Positions 34,829-45,874 of a DNA stretch of 64,000 nt are shown piece after piece (the stretch's first letter is position 1; every line of letters starts with the position of its first letter). Made by a program: the position numbers and the translations under genes. Below the pieces are notes generated by a model. The model did not search any database. It was not told the origin of the DNA and saw only the letters and a program-made list of their open reading frames with translations. Where the stretch lies: positions 310,001 to 374,000 of the forward strand of contig JBAOKB010000093.1 of assembly GCA_037044905.1 (NCBI GenBank), written 5' to 3'. This stretch comes from Hortaea werneckii. Taxonomy: Eukaryota > Ascomycota > Dothideomycetes > Mycosphaerellales > Teratosphaeriaceae.

Positions 34829-35383
34829 GATAGAACTGTTATCGAAGTTAGCGTCGTACTCGCAAAGATCGGGATGGTTTGCGCTCACTTCGGTCTGTAG
34901 GAAGCGACAGTGATGCAAGTGAAAATCGAATACACGCAAAGATGGGAACTCCAGAAGACGAAATGTATGCGGTCGCTTGCTACCATATAATACTCCCGTC
35001 GACAGAATGTTGGGCGCAAGCTCAGACTGAGCTAGAGCATTAACTTTGTACAGCGGATCAGAGCTTCGGAGTGGAAGAAACGACTTGGCCAGCTTCTTTC
35101 CCGATCGGGACGCAGTTGATGCTATAGTACTAAATGGAAAGTAAAAATAATCGAACACTAGATCGTGGTTACCGCTGAGGGAACCAAAATTGGTCTTGGT
35201 GTTTTATTCGAGAGCCTTGCCAATAGTAAAAGATCGATGCTAGAACGGACATCCCAGATCCGTCTCTCAACCTCTGCAATGTTGTCTTGCTCAACAGTCA
35301 ATAATCAAAGACTACTGTGCGATGGTCTTTTCCCTTTTTGTTGATCGAGAGCAGGAGCATCATATCGTATGCGCCTTACGTGA
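34829..35383. other. Intergenic, upstream of the small secreted protein gene
   Basis: 555 bases between two minus-strand genes. It should contain the promoter of the small secreted protein gene and the 3' end of the DUF1593 gene. No repeats or further coding signal. Confidence 0.5.
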
Positions 35384-37588
35384 TCAGAGCTCGTCTCTCG
35401 ACGCATCCTTGCTGGTTGAGGAAGGCGGCTGCACCTTAAGGATCACCCGTTTGTATCTTCGAATAGGCGGTGTACCACTGCCAGTCACCTCAAGGATGAC
35501 GTGATACTGCTGACAAGTTTCTTGAATACCTGCTCCCTGGTTCTGTTCCGCTTCCACAGCCGCACATGCGTCGATTGCAGACGGCAAAGTTGTCTTTGCG
35601 ATTCGCCCGCCGGATGACAGGGTGAAGTTGAGCTGCGGGACCTCGCTTGCCGTGTTGGATTGTGTCGCAGAGATTTCTCGGTAGCTAGGAGAAGATGTCA
35701 GCCATGGTGAGATCGACCAGATTCAAAGGAAAATGACTCACTGGAACCAGTTGAACCGCAGGTCATTCTTGCCGGTCAAGTTGGCATCTGGATCGTAAGT
35801 GTGAGATGCATCCATTGTGATAACCTCTTCAGGCGCAACTTCCACAATAAGAGGAGAGCTGTCACATGATCCGTTGACGGATACTACTGGAGGATGACTG
35901 CCCGCGCTGTAGTTACCCAGTACACTCCACTGTATACGAGCACTCATCTCGTCTTGGTAAGCTTGTCGCCATCGCCAAATCGTCGCCTGACTTGAGGTAT
36001 AGGTTTGATCTAAGTAAAGACTTATTGTCAGTGCTTTTCTGAAACTGCTCTTCCGAATGTCAAAGAGCGTACTCTTGTTGATCATGCCCTTTACACTATC
36101 CCTGGCATCGCTGTAGACCATAGTTTGCCTCGTGCTAGGAGATTGGTCAGCATGTGTGGATTCACAAATGCTTGGTTTGAAGGCACTCACAGGTCGAGGA
36201 GTGTATACCTGCCGCCCCATCCACCCCAACTAGGCTGATCTGTACAACGCAGTCAGTCTCTAATGTTCCATTGAGCCATTGGAGGCACTGACCATAAGGT
36301 CCACCATTGAGACCGTTCATCATAGTGTGCTGGTTTCGCAAATATTATCAGCCCTCACTCCAAAGACTCAGGCGCCCAATATGGAGAATGCTCACCATGA
36401 GAGAAGGGCTATCGCCTTCCATGATGTAGGCGATGTCTGGGTAATGCGAGCCCAGCGGACCGATCTGGAAGTGAGTCGAAATGTATTCTTGGTCGACGAG
36501 TGAGGAGTTTGGCCCGCCTTGATCGTAGCTAGAAACGTGCTGATTGTCAGTACGGCCTTGAATTACGTAGAGTCGACGATTAATAAACGGACTTGTAGAA
36601 CCTTTCGCCACTGATGCCTGTCCATGCTGCCATTCCATACCTGTAACAAAGATCAGAGAACTACGTCAAGCCAAAGGTTCCATTGTGATCGAACGCTTAC
36701 TGGTTGAAGCCATGCAGGGACACGATATAGGGTATCTGTGGAAAGTTCATCCTTCACATCAACGAGTCAGCACATTTCAGGAAGGGGAAAAATCATCTGA
36801 GTCTCACCGGATCCACGGCCCAGTATTATCTTGGTCCGAAATAGTGTATACCCGTATCTTCTTCACGAAGCGGTCGAACTCATATGGGACGCGGTTTTTT
36901 TGGACATGGAATAGCACTTCTGCGAGAACGTTGACTCCACCCCAAGCCTGACAGTGAAGAATCTCGTCGTCGCCCATGCCATCGAGCACGTCTATCAAGC
37001 GTTGCGCTCCAGAGGATAGACTCGGACGACCCAAAGCGGCTGTGCCATAAAGCGGATGGCCGCTATAGACTACCGAGGACAAGTACTCGGAAGTGGGAAA
37101 TTGGCCAGCAGAGTGCAAATTAAGGTTCTCTTCCACCAAGCCAAATGCATGAGTGGTCTATCAAGAGTGAGATACTGATATGGCCGACCAGTTGGGCGTC
37201 GTCCGGTATCTACTTACGTTGAGTATTTGGTCTGGATACGTGGAAGAATTAAGCCAGTAAGACGTCTGTAGAGGGTCTCAGTATGCTGAAGCCCATCTGC
37301 GCGGTCTACAAGACATACCACTGCCGCCATACCAGTGATGTTATATCTTAAAGCAGAAGAGATGTATTAGTTCTGATACGATGTCTCTAGTCCTGGAAAC
37401 TGTGTAACTCACTGATCACTATGAAGAAGCATGCGAATGAACGACATCGTATCATCTGGTTCATTGGATATGTCGCTCATCACGAAGATCTGCGGCTTCT
37501 TGTCCAAAGTAATCGCTGGTGGGCATTGCTGCTGAGCAGCGATTGTAGTCGCCAGCCCAACCAGCAGTAAGGTTCCTAGAAGCGGCAT
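35384..37588 (-). CDS. Secreted DUF1593 nucleoside-hydrolase-like protein (Sde182 family)
   Basis: Twelve minus-strand exons: 37413-37588, 37319-37346, 37218-37265, 36808-37157, 36701-36751, 36593-36640, 36396-36528, 36293-36329, 36191-36239, 36073-36134, 35742-36009, 35384-35684; total 516 residues. A signal peptide (MPLLGTLLLVGLATTIAA) precedes FVMSDISNEPDDTMSFIRML, the Asp-rich opening of the nucleoside-hydrolase-like fold. Further family blocks are WGGVNVLAEVL, VYTISDQDNTGPWIR, PYIVSLHGFNQYGMAAW, GISGERFYN, QPSWGGWGGRY and ATIWRWR. The C-terminal module (HPPVVSVNG onward) resembles the Sde182 C-terminal domain. The family is linked to plant polysaccharide breakdown in bacteria and fungi, but no enzymatic reaction is firmly known. 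Intron 6 uses a poor GTCCGT donor. The 63-nt intron at 36010-36072 is a multiple of three without stop, so retention would add 21 residues. The gene is divergent from GH92. Confidence 0.87.
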
Positions 37589-38355
37589 CTTTGGTAGAAC
37601 GAGTGATGCACACGGTAAAGGGACTAAAGGATACTTGAAACTGGTACGGATTGGAAAATGTTGCAATCCAACTGAGGCTTCTGAATAAGAGTGACGTCGG
37701 GTGAAGAGGCCGATGGGCAGACTTCATCCGGTGGCTTGTGCCATTAGTAGGTGGTCGTTCAGCATCGCGTCCAAACCATCTAGCACCGCCTCGAGGCCAC
37801 GATCCACCTCAATGTGGCCACACAAGGCGGGTAGCAGATCGGCACTTTGTCTTGGTCCTACCATGTCGCTTTCGGGATCATCGAGTCAGCGAGTGGAGAG
37901 CATTGCGGGGAAGCAGGAAGAAGCAATTGGAGACGATGTAGGGTTTCTAGTAGCTTGGGCTGTCATTGTAGCGAACGCCGAAGTTGCGTAGGCTGATGGC
38001 GAGAGAAAAGGTTGTGTCGCTGGGGGCCAAGTGCCATCTGAATGAGTGTCATGTTCGCCTTGATGAGCGTATGATAAGACATCGAGAAGCAATCCAAGCG
38101 CATTTTTGCTCATTGCTTATGACCATGTGCGAGACGAACGAGATCAAATCCTTCCAGAGCGAAGGCATCACGACCCATCATGCAAAAGACGTGGGACGGC
38201 GAATGACGGCGACGACAGGGGAAAAGCTTCATGTTTCTCCGCCCTGGTGAGTGAACCATCTTTGTCCAGAGACCGACCAGAGTAGATTTAAAGTGGCTGA
38301 GATACCCGCTCTCCCACAGATAGGTAGGTTTCCTTGGTCCTCTAGGAATGAAGTC
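37589..38355. promoter_or_regulatory. Divergent promoter between DUF1593 and GH92 genes
   Basis: 767 bases separate two divergent secreted carbohydrate-active genes. Two words fit the CreA/Mig1 site SYGGRG: GCGGGG at 37905-37910 and CTGGGG at 38020-38025. Such six-base words occur by chance, so carbon-catabolite control is only suggested. Confidence 0.45.
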
Positions 38356-41300
38356 ATGGCGTTGCCAAAGAAGCTTGCAATATCCTCTCTGCTGCTCATG
38401 AGTGCCTGCGGCCTGGCTGAAGGACGTCTGTCAGAATATGTCGATCCTCTCATTGGTACTGAGGGCAGCACTCCGGGCTCAGCCATTGCTGTGAGTGCAA
38501 GAATGTTGCAATCGGCTCAGACGAAGTACTCATCTTGTTTCAGGGCGGCAATTCTTTTCCAGGTGCCTCGTTACCAAACGCAATGGCAAAGGTAGGAATC
38601 GATACAAGCTACTTGGGTGTGCCAAATGGAACAGCAGTGGACTGCAATGCCGGCTACTCTCCGCTTGGGAATGTGACTGCAATCTCAATGCTCCATGTCA
38701 GCGGTAGGTAAATAGCAAGCCAAGGATTAAACAGGGAAGGAACCCAGTCATAGGGCAATGATTCGCATCAGCAATGCTCTCTTGGATTCACTGATTTGGA
38801 CGGTCATCAATGTTGAGAATCTACCCAAAATTGCAAGCTAATTTTACCTTTACTCACCAGGGACGGGCGGCGTGCCCACTTATGGCCTGATTTCTCAAAT
38901 GCCGCTCCTGGGAGGTCTGGACAGCGTCAACCTTGCTGACAATACAACGTACGTCGATTTCAGTACTCGCTTGTAGCAGTTTCCAGCCATCTAATCGTAA
39001 GGGCATTCTAGTTATTGGCAAAATCGCTCAATGGGTGTAGAAAGTGCTCAAGTCGGCCTGTTTCAAACCACTTTGCTCAACGGCATCGAGATTGACATCA
39101 CAAGTACTGCTCACACCGGCTTGCTCAAGTATCGCTTCCCAGTAGATACCGACGTTGCCCCCAGGAACAACTTGTCGACCCCAGCAGTCCAAAGCGAAGC
39201 TAGCGACGACGGACATGGCGACGATGCACACGTCCTAGTGGATCTAACTCATGTAAGTACTCATGCGAGGAGAAACAATTATAGGTATCGAAAAGACTGA
39301 TACGTTTCACAGGTATTACCTGGATACGGTACATTTGCGTACTCCCAAAAGTTCCTCCACGGGGACTTGCATCTCCGTACCGGGGCCAATGGCTCGCCAT
39401 CCTACTTGGGCTCGGCTACATACACCGGAGGCTGGAGCCAGCCGGAGAGCCAGACTCTTTACTTCTGTGGCAATTTCACCTCCCCCAATGGCAATCTTCA
39501 ACCTAGTTCCGACTATGTCGTGCAAAACACAAGGGAAAGCGTACAGGGCGCTGGGACTTTCAGCTGGCCTTACAACCCTTTGCTGCCTCCGACGTACGAC
39601 GAACGACCGGTTCCTCGCTCTTACAATGATGTTCTGAGTTATGCGGGAAGTGGGATGGGCATTGGGGCGCTGTTTAGTTGGAAGCCGACGAGCGCAAACA
39701 CATCTGCGGAGAGAGTTATTGAATCGAGACTAGGCGTCTCGTATATCAGCGCTGAGCAGGCTTGTGCGAACGTAGCCGCTGAAGCTACTGGGACTAGATC
39801 ATTTGAAGATGTGGTGGAAGATGCTAAGGTTGATTGGGAGGAGAACGTCCTTGGCACGATTCAGGTTGAGGAGAATGGGTCTCAGACGAACGGCAACGCC
39901 ACATTGAAGCGGATGCTGTATACTGCCCTCTACCAAACTGGACTTATGGGTAAGAGGTATCGATCTCCTTCTTGTGAAACTTTCAACTGACATTTCGCGC
40001 AGTGCGTAAGCTCCAATCAGGAGTGTTGAAATCACCTTTACTGACGTCTGTAGCCGACGAACAAGACGGGAGAGAACCCAGGATGGCAGACGGACGCAAG
40101 CAATCCTTACTACGATGACCACTATGTAAGCCTCTGGCGAATCCGCATGCCCTCTCCGTCCTTGAAACTGACAACATGAAGACATTGTGGGACACTTACA
40201 GAACTTTGATGCCGCTCTATCACCTTCTCTATACCAAAACTTACGCAGACGTCCTGTCGGGTCTCATTTCCATCTTCACCAACGAAGGATTCTTGCCGGC
40301 CGGGCGCATTGCGAACTGGAACGGTCGTGTGCAAGGTACGCCGATTTACCAGAAAGACCTGCTGATTTCTACAGAAGCTAACCTTTCCTTCTGTAGGCGG
40401 GACTCACGCGGACATGGTGCTCGGCGACGCGTTCACAAAGGACGTCGTAAGCCTAACAGGCCAGCGCGGCCGGGGTGAGCTAGGCTCAAACATCGACTGG
40501 CACGAAGCCTACAAAGCCGTTCTCAACGATGCCACGAACCTGCCCGCCCGAAACGAAGACCCAGTAGCCTTCGATGGCGCCACGCAAGAAGGACGCGGAG
40601 CGTTAGATGATCAATTACCCTTACATTACATCACGAGGAACCACACTCGCTCCATCTCGCGCGGGGTGGAATACGCACAGAACGATTACGCTATCTACAG
40701 CATGGCGAAAGGACTCAATGGGTCCGAAAATGCGGCTTTCCGTGACCGTGCTGGGTGGTGGGAGAACCAGTGGAATCCGCACGCAAACACATCGCTTGAA
40801 GGTGTTGGCTCCTTTACTGGCTTTCCTGGTGCTCGGAATCAAGACGGCAGTTGGAATTTCACTGACTATGACCCCTTGAGCTGTGGCGGTTGCGGTTGGG
40901 GCAGCGATATCTATGAAGCTAAGGTCTGGGAGACTGCTTTCGCTGTAAGTGACATTCGGGTTGCAGAATTCAGGGAATTGCCTCTGGAAGCTGACTTTCT
41001 GATATCAGGCCGCTCCTCATGATATGGCGAAGATTATTCAGCTCATGGGAGGCGATGAACAATTCATCAAGAGACTGGATGCAAGTTTTCTACCAGGGTT
41101 TGGCACAAGCGTTGGGTTAATCAGCCCTCCCTTTATCGATTTTTCCGACTCAAAACTGATGTGATTACACAGGAAGAACAACGACGCGGGCTCAGCGCTT
41201 TTCAATCCCGGTAAGCTCATTTCTCCCAGCAAACTCCGCAGACGCATTGCTAAACCCAGGCAAGGGAATGAGCCCAGTTTCATGACTCCGTTCCTGTACA

Positions 41301-41864
41301 ACTACGTCCCTGGCTACCACTGGAAGACAGTGAATCAGTAAGCACCATGACTTCCCTTTCAGTCCCACGGCACTTAAGCACAAGCTAATGAGAGGGCCAA
41401 GAACGAGAGCTACGGTGGACGCCTTCTATGGGGTTGGCCGGGACGGGTACCCGGGGAACATCGACGGTGGTGCGCTGCCATCGTGGCTAATCTTTAACCT
41501 TATAGGTTTGGTCAGTCATTCACCAAGAACTTTGCGTTCCATAAACCACCATTGCTGATAATCTCCCTAGTATCCCGTCTCCGCACAGCCTATCTACCTG
41601 TTTAGTGCGCCGCGCTTCGAAGCCCTAAGCATCAGGCTCTTTGGAGGCACGGCGCAGGAGACGCGACTCAATATCTCTGCACCGGGGATCTCGGATTCGA
41701 ACTACTATCCTCAGACCGTGACATTTAATGGTCAGAAGCTCGATCGAAGCTGGATGACCCACTATGAGCTTGGAGGGGGTGGCGAGCTTGTTTTTGAAAT
41801 GGGCGAGAACCCTGCGAGCTGGGATACAGGCGAGAGACCACCTTCTCTTACTGCGTGGGAATAG
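38356..41864 (+). CDS. Secreted GH92 alpha-mannosidase
   Basis: Thirteen exons: 38356-38490, 38544-38703, 38861-38948, 39012-39252, 39313-39948, 40054-40125, 40182-40335, 40397-40944, 41009-41080, 41177-41210, 41265-41337, 41402-41510, 41571-41864; total 871 residues. A signal peptide (MALPKKLAISSLLLMSACGLAEG) is followed by YVDPLIGTEGS, GGNSFPGASLPNAMAKVGID, TGENPGW, YYDDHYTLWDTYRTLMPL, AGRIANWNGRVQGGTHADMV, GNEPSFMTPFLYNY, and GNIDGGALPSW. These are signatures of Ca-dependent exo-alpha-mannosidases of family 92, which trim mannose from N-glycans or wall mannans. Exons 5 and 6 join in frame only if a nested twin intron (39949-40053) is removed in two steps. Intron 9 (41081-41176) best fits a GC-AG intron; a GTTGGG donor at 41114 is the alternative and would add 11 residues. 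It converges with the oxygenase gene 61 bp away. Confidence 0.9.
39949..40053 (+). other. Probable [D1,2] stwintron (twin spliceosomal intron) in GH92
   Basis: The internal intron 39950-40002 (53 nt: GTAAGA donor, AACTGAC branch, GCAG end) lies between the first G (39949) and the T (40003) of the outer donor. Its removal creates GTGCGT...TTACTGAC...GTAG, a 52-nt outer intron. Excising that joins CTT ATG to CCG ACG AAC, giving the conserved LMPTNKTGENP. Treating the two as ordinary consecutive introns leaves a 3-nt exon and shifts the frame into an early stop. Confidence 0.8.
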
Positions 41865-41925
41865 AATCCTTTAGAATCCCAGATGCGTAACGTCGTACGT
41901 GCTAGATAAATAGCAACCAGCTTAG

Positions 41926-43335
41926 CTACTTGCCTAAATGCTTGCTCCCCAAGCCCATAGCCTGTTGATATATCCACTCCTTGGCCTCGACACCTTCCTC
42001 CTCCATATCATCCGCAGGCGGGATGCCATGACCCTTCAGAGTCTTCATTCGCGTGTGATCGCAGGGCCGGACGAAATACACGATGCTGTATCGAGGGTAC
42101 TTGCCCTGCTCGCCAGGCGCGGGGATGACCCGGTGTCGACCGGAGCAAAGCACACCGTTCGTGTACTTGACTGCTGCGTCCCCGAGGTTCACGATGGCAC
42201 AGCCCGGTTTGGGCTTGACCCAGAGCCATTCGCCGGGAACGTCTGGTTCGAGCGGGCCCGCCTTGCGCGAGGATTCGGACCATACTTGTAGACCGCCGAG
42301 CCAGTTCATCAGGACTGTGATGGTGCCAAAATCAGTGTGGCTTGGGGTTTGGATCTCTGGCATTTCTGCTGTCTTCCTGGGTGGACCTCTCGTCATGCGG
42401 ATGTCTAGAGAGTCTGTTAGATAAAGCTGTATGCTGTACTTGTGATGCATTGAACTTACGGTCACCGGCCATTTCTTCGATTCGATGTCTTTGTCTAATC
42501 TCCTCCCGGTCGATGCCCAGCTTGTCGGCAAGCATGTCCATGATCAACATGCCCGTAGAGTGTGCCGCCTTACAGTACTTGGCGTACAGAGGCTTGTGTT
42601 GCAACACAACCTCGGGCCATTGGCGCGTCATCTTAGAGTCCTCCACAATCATATCGTTCTTGCTGATGTTAACTGAAACAGACAATCAGATCTCTGCACG
42701 CAGTGAAATAAAACGACCTTACTCACAGAACTCAGCAGTATCAGGCGTGCCAGACTTGTCTGCATTGGTGGCGCCAACCATCTTGTATCTGCAAAAAGTT
42801 AGCATTTCTGTCTCCGCAAACAATTCATCTTTGATGCTTCGTACCCAAAAAGCGACTTGTTAGTAGGCTGGTACTTCATCTTTTCCTCTGTAGGCAATGA
42901 GAACGTTCTCTCCGCACCCCTCGCGACATCAGTCGAGCCGCCGAGAATTGTGTCGCCATTCTGGCAGCCAGCAAGGTCGAGATACACGAAGCCTCTGGTC
43001 TTAAAAGCCTCAAAGGCTCGGTCTTTCTCTGCTTCGTCGTTGGATTCAAGTTTCTTCAATGAGATAGTCTCGAGCTCAACGGTAGGAAATTGAGGGCCAG
43101 ACGGAAAGTCCGGGTAGAATTCCGGTGTAAACTCGCTATTTTCTTCTTTGTGAGGCATAGCAGAGAGTCTTAGGCGTGGGTAACAGCTGCTGAAGGACCT
43201 TGTGATGTTACGTTGGGTGTGAGATCTAAGTCGAAACGGTACGGTGGGCTGGGAAACGAGAGCGGATGAAGGGGCGAGTCGAGGCATATGTAGGCTAGCT
43301 CGCCTGAAGAGCGGCCTTAAAGCCGTCCTCTCCAT
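41926..43335 (-). CDS. 2-oxoglutarate/Fe(II) oxygenase (isopenicillin N synthase-like fold)
   Basis: Minus-strand exons 42845-43335, 42727-42788, 42460-42672 and 41926-42404 give 414 residues. The C-terminal double-stranded beta helix has the Fe ligands H-x-D in SHTDFGTITVL and the distal His in CSGRHRV, followed by the 2-oxoglutarate-binding R-x-S in PRYSIVYF. The N-terminal DIOX_N-like part is present (FKTRGFVYLDLAG, EEKMKYQPTNKSLFGYK). The first 60 residues are Arg/Ser-rich and nearly free of acidic residues (MERTALRPLFRRASLHMPRL, then RNITRSFSS), as in a mitochondrial presequence. An internal start at MPHKEE would give a cytosolic form. Substrate unknown. There is no biosynthetic cluster around it. 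Confidence 0.9.
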
Positions 43336-44187
43336 GTTGCCAGATGAGATGTCTGTTCTAGATGCGATTCTTTACGGAAGTCCTCGTTACCCAGCACTTT
43401 AATACTTATCCATTCAATCAATCCTCTGTGATAGGAGTAATCTACTCTCATTCCGCTGCTTCTGCAGCTGCAAGCACTTCCGCATTGCCTCTGATTCCGC
43501 TCTCTCCTCCTTGCTATGTTCCGCAGTGCATGTAGGTGCTGTTTTGGGAAAGCATGACGTTCCAGCTTGGGCTGGGGGAGCTTTGGTGCGGAGTGCGCGC
43601 CAGGTCCGAGACGCGGAGTGAGCTTCTCCGCACTGCACGCGGATCTGCCCCGCTGCTGCGGGAAAACTTCCGCTGCCATGCATATGCGAGAAGTTCACAG
43701 CCATGTCAACCACTTCCTTTGCCTTGCTCAACCCGCACATGGTGGCGAATTTGCAACCGATTTTAGAAGTAATAGAACAGCGCGGGCACATAGTTGCGAC
43801 TACTCGTGCACCAACAAGGGCCACGTCATGCGGAGCTCCAAGAAACTGCTCAATTCCGATAAAGCACGACCAAGGAGATTGACCAGCTTCAGCCATAACA
43901 TTGATAAAGCGCCCAGGCTAGAACGATTGTAGATTTAGGATGGCCCGAGACGATTGCTTGCGACATGTCACGTCGACGGAGTTTTACTCTGACCTGTCTG
44001 GCCTTCCTGGACGTGGCTACTGATCTGGGCACATCTGCCGCACAGAAACCGCCAGGAACCTTCTCATCACGATCATTCATTCACTGAATTGCTTCAATGT
44101 TCTCGCTGCCCCAGGCTGTCATGTAGTCGCTGTCTAAGCACCTGGGTACGTTTCTGAAGCGACTTGACATTTAAGACTTGAGATTTG
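43336..44187. other. Intergenic gap
   Basis: 852 bases upstream of the oxygenase and downstream of the hydrophobin-like gene. A 160-codon minus-strand frame (43414-43896) and a 121-codon plus-strand frame overlap each other. Neither has a domain, signal peptide or recognisable similarity, so I do not call them. Confidence 0.45.
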
Positions 44188-44570
44188 TTAGGGTTGACAC
44201 GCGACATCCGGATTACCCTAATAGGCGCCATTGTTAGAACCATATAGTACTGCACTGATATCGAACAAGAGCACTTACAGGGTTAGCGCAGCACTTCAGA
44301 ATTCCAGCACCACAAGATTGTTCAAGTATCTGAAGAGAAGAAAATGCCACGCTTACTAGACAGTATTAGCCTTGTCCCTTAAGCGAGATGTAGAAGCTTA
44401 CGGTAATCGCATGCACCGGCTAGACTGTCAGAGGCTAGATTATCTAAAGCTGAACAGCATGCTAGAACTTGAGTGTTTGCAGGGCAGAGAAGCTCGATTG
44501 TCTGCGGCACTGGAGTGGCAGATACAGCCAGCGTGAGCAGCACTGGAGCGAAGAGAGTAGAGACGTGCAT
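44188..44570 (-). CDS. Small secreted hydrophobin-like protein with eight cysteines
   Basis: Minus-strand exons 44402-44570, 44279-44355 and 44188-44217 give 91 residues. Introns are 46 and 61 nt, with GTAAGC/GTAAGT donors and CTAAT/CTAAC branch sites. A signal peptide (MHVSTLFAPVLLTLAVSA) is followed by a small mature protein. Its cysteines follow the hydrophobin order C-CC-C-C-CC-C: LLCPAN, LACCSALDN, GACDY, QSCGAG, LKCCANP, VACQP. Spacing is C-x8-CC-x14-C-x17-C-x6-CC-x9-C, near the class II pattern but with a longer second loop. Hydrophobins coat aerial hyphae and spores and lower surface tension. The short final exon (9 codons) supplies Cys8. Assignment rests on the cysteine pattern, size and secretion, not on conserved sequence. 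Confidence 0.75.
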
Positions 44571-45170
44571 GCTGGGCTAGATAGTCGAGCTCTTGAATGA
44601 CCCGAAAAAAATGCACAATATATCGCACGTCTTAGCTCGGTCTTATATAACTACCTGGTACCACAGAACAAGCCCGTGGCTTCGAGTGTAGTACAGGAGT
44701 CTGTATGAGTCTCTGACCATGCGACTTCGGAGCTCCTCCGATGGCATTCACGGGAAACAAGGACGTGAAGCGGGCGCTCGAGATGACCAAGACCATTGAG
44801 CACTTGTGTAAGCCACATTACCTATTCAGGCCATTGCAGGGCTAGCCAGCTTCCAAACGTGTCACTGGAGAATGTGGAGGTACTACACAGCACATCAGCC
44901 TGTCCTTGCCACATACGTTAAGAGGCGAGCCAACTAATGGCTCTGCCAAGCTAAGGCGGGAATGAACGCAATTTGTGCGAATGGTAGCACATGAGCGCGA
45001 CGGAACGGTGCATACGAGCAAGCTGTAGTGGCTGTACACAAGACACTTTGTTCAGCTATCGTCGTCGACAGAGAGCACGAAGCCCAGTTGAGATTGATGA
45101 GCAGTTATCATAATATCGTCATATATGCGCATTTGCTCGTTATGCCAACCCACTCGGAATCGCGGCGGAT
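44571..45170. other. Intergenic, upstream of the hydrophobin-like gene
   Basis: 600 bases between two minus-strand genes. A TATATAA-like word (CTTATATAAC, 44641-44650) lies about 75 bp before the hydrophobin-like ATG and could be its TATA box. Nothing else is recognised. Confidence 0.5.
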
Positions 45171-45874
45171 CTACGCGTACATATCATCGTACTCGCCATC
45201 CTCTTCATCAGGCGGCGGCGGCGGTGCTTTCTTCTTCACCAGCGTTTGGCGGTCAAGAGGACACGTCGGGTTTAGCTTGAGCCAGGGTTGTATGCATTCC
45301 AGGTCGAAGATGTGATCTTTGTGGCAGGGGAGTCGCACGACGAGGGGATGTGAGTCTGATTTATTCTCCATTAGTATTCGTTGTGTGCCGGAATATTGCC
45401 CAAGGTCCACGTACCTTCCAGAAACGGATTCGAACAGATGGGACAGCTCTGCTCCGCATTCAAGCTCTTCTTCGGCACTCGATCGAGCTGCTCGATGAAC
45501 TCGTCTGAAACCCCTTGTACTTCTGTTGGCGGATGCTCTGCGCTCTGCATCAGACTTTCGACCAAAGTCTCAAGTAATTCGTTGTGGCTCTGTTCTGAAG
45601 ATGCCCCACTGCCCCCGCGCATCATTTCAAAGGCGTTCGCCAGGTTCCTGAAGGCTGCGGAGATGTCGCGAGGTAAGGGCAGAGAGTGTGCATTTTGCGG
45701 CTGGCGGTCGCCTGATGTGTCGACCAGGTCGAGGGTCGAGAAGAAGGTGCTCAGGTCTGGACGGCGTCGAGGTTGCTCGGGGCCTTCTTTGGGGACATTG
45801 TGCTCGACTGGTGGGAATCAGCACGCAGTGCATGGAGTGGGAAGACGAGTTCTGGTACCGTTATAGTCGGACAT
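45171..45874 (-). CDS. RING-type zinc finger protein, probable E3 ubiquitin ligase
   Basis: Minus-strand exons 45859-45874 (16 nt), 45415-45807 and 45171-45355 give 197 residues starting MSDYNVEHNVPKEG. The RING finger spans the exon 2/3 junction: CPICSNPFLE, CHKDHIFDLECIQPWL and CPLD, a C3H2C3-like arrangement of the RING-H2 type. Upstream is a helical, Glu-rich segment (HNELLETLVESLMQS), and the protein ends in a Pro run and acidic tail (DEEDGEYDDMYA). No membrane segment is visible. Such proteins usually recruit E2 enzymes for ubiquitin transfer; the substrate is unknown. The 52-nt intron 1 has a GTACCA donor. The gene is divergent from the TAPT1-like gene. Confidence 0.87.

Noticed and set aside
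39950..40053. Two ordinary consecutive introns with a 3-nt TGC exon in GH92
   Set aside because: This reading shifts the frame and meets an early stop. The stwintron model restores the conserved sequence.
43414..43896. 160-codon minus-strand frame
   Set aside because: It is Cys-containing but has no signal peptide or recognisable motif, and an opposite-strand frame overlaps it. Kept as a gap without a call.
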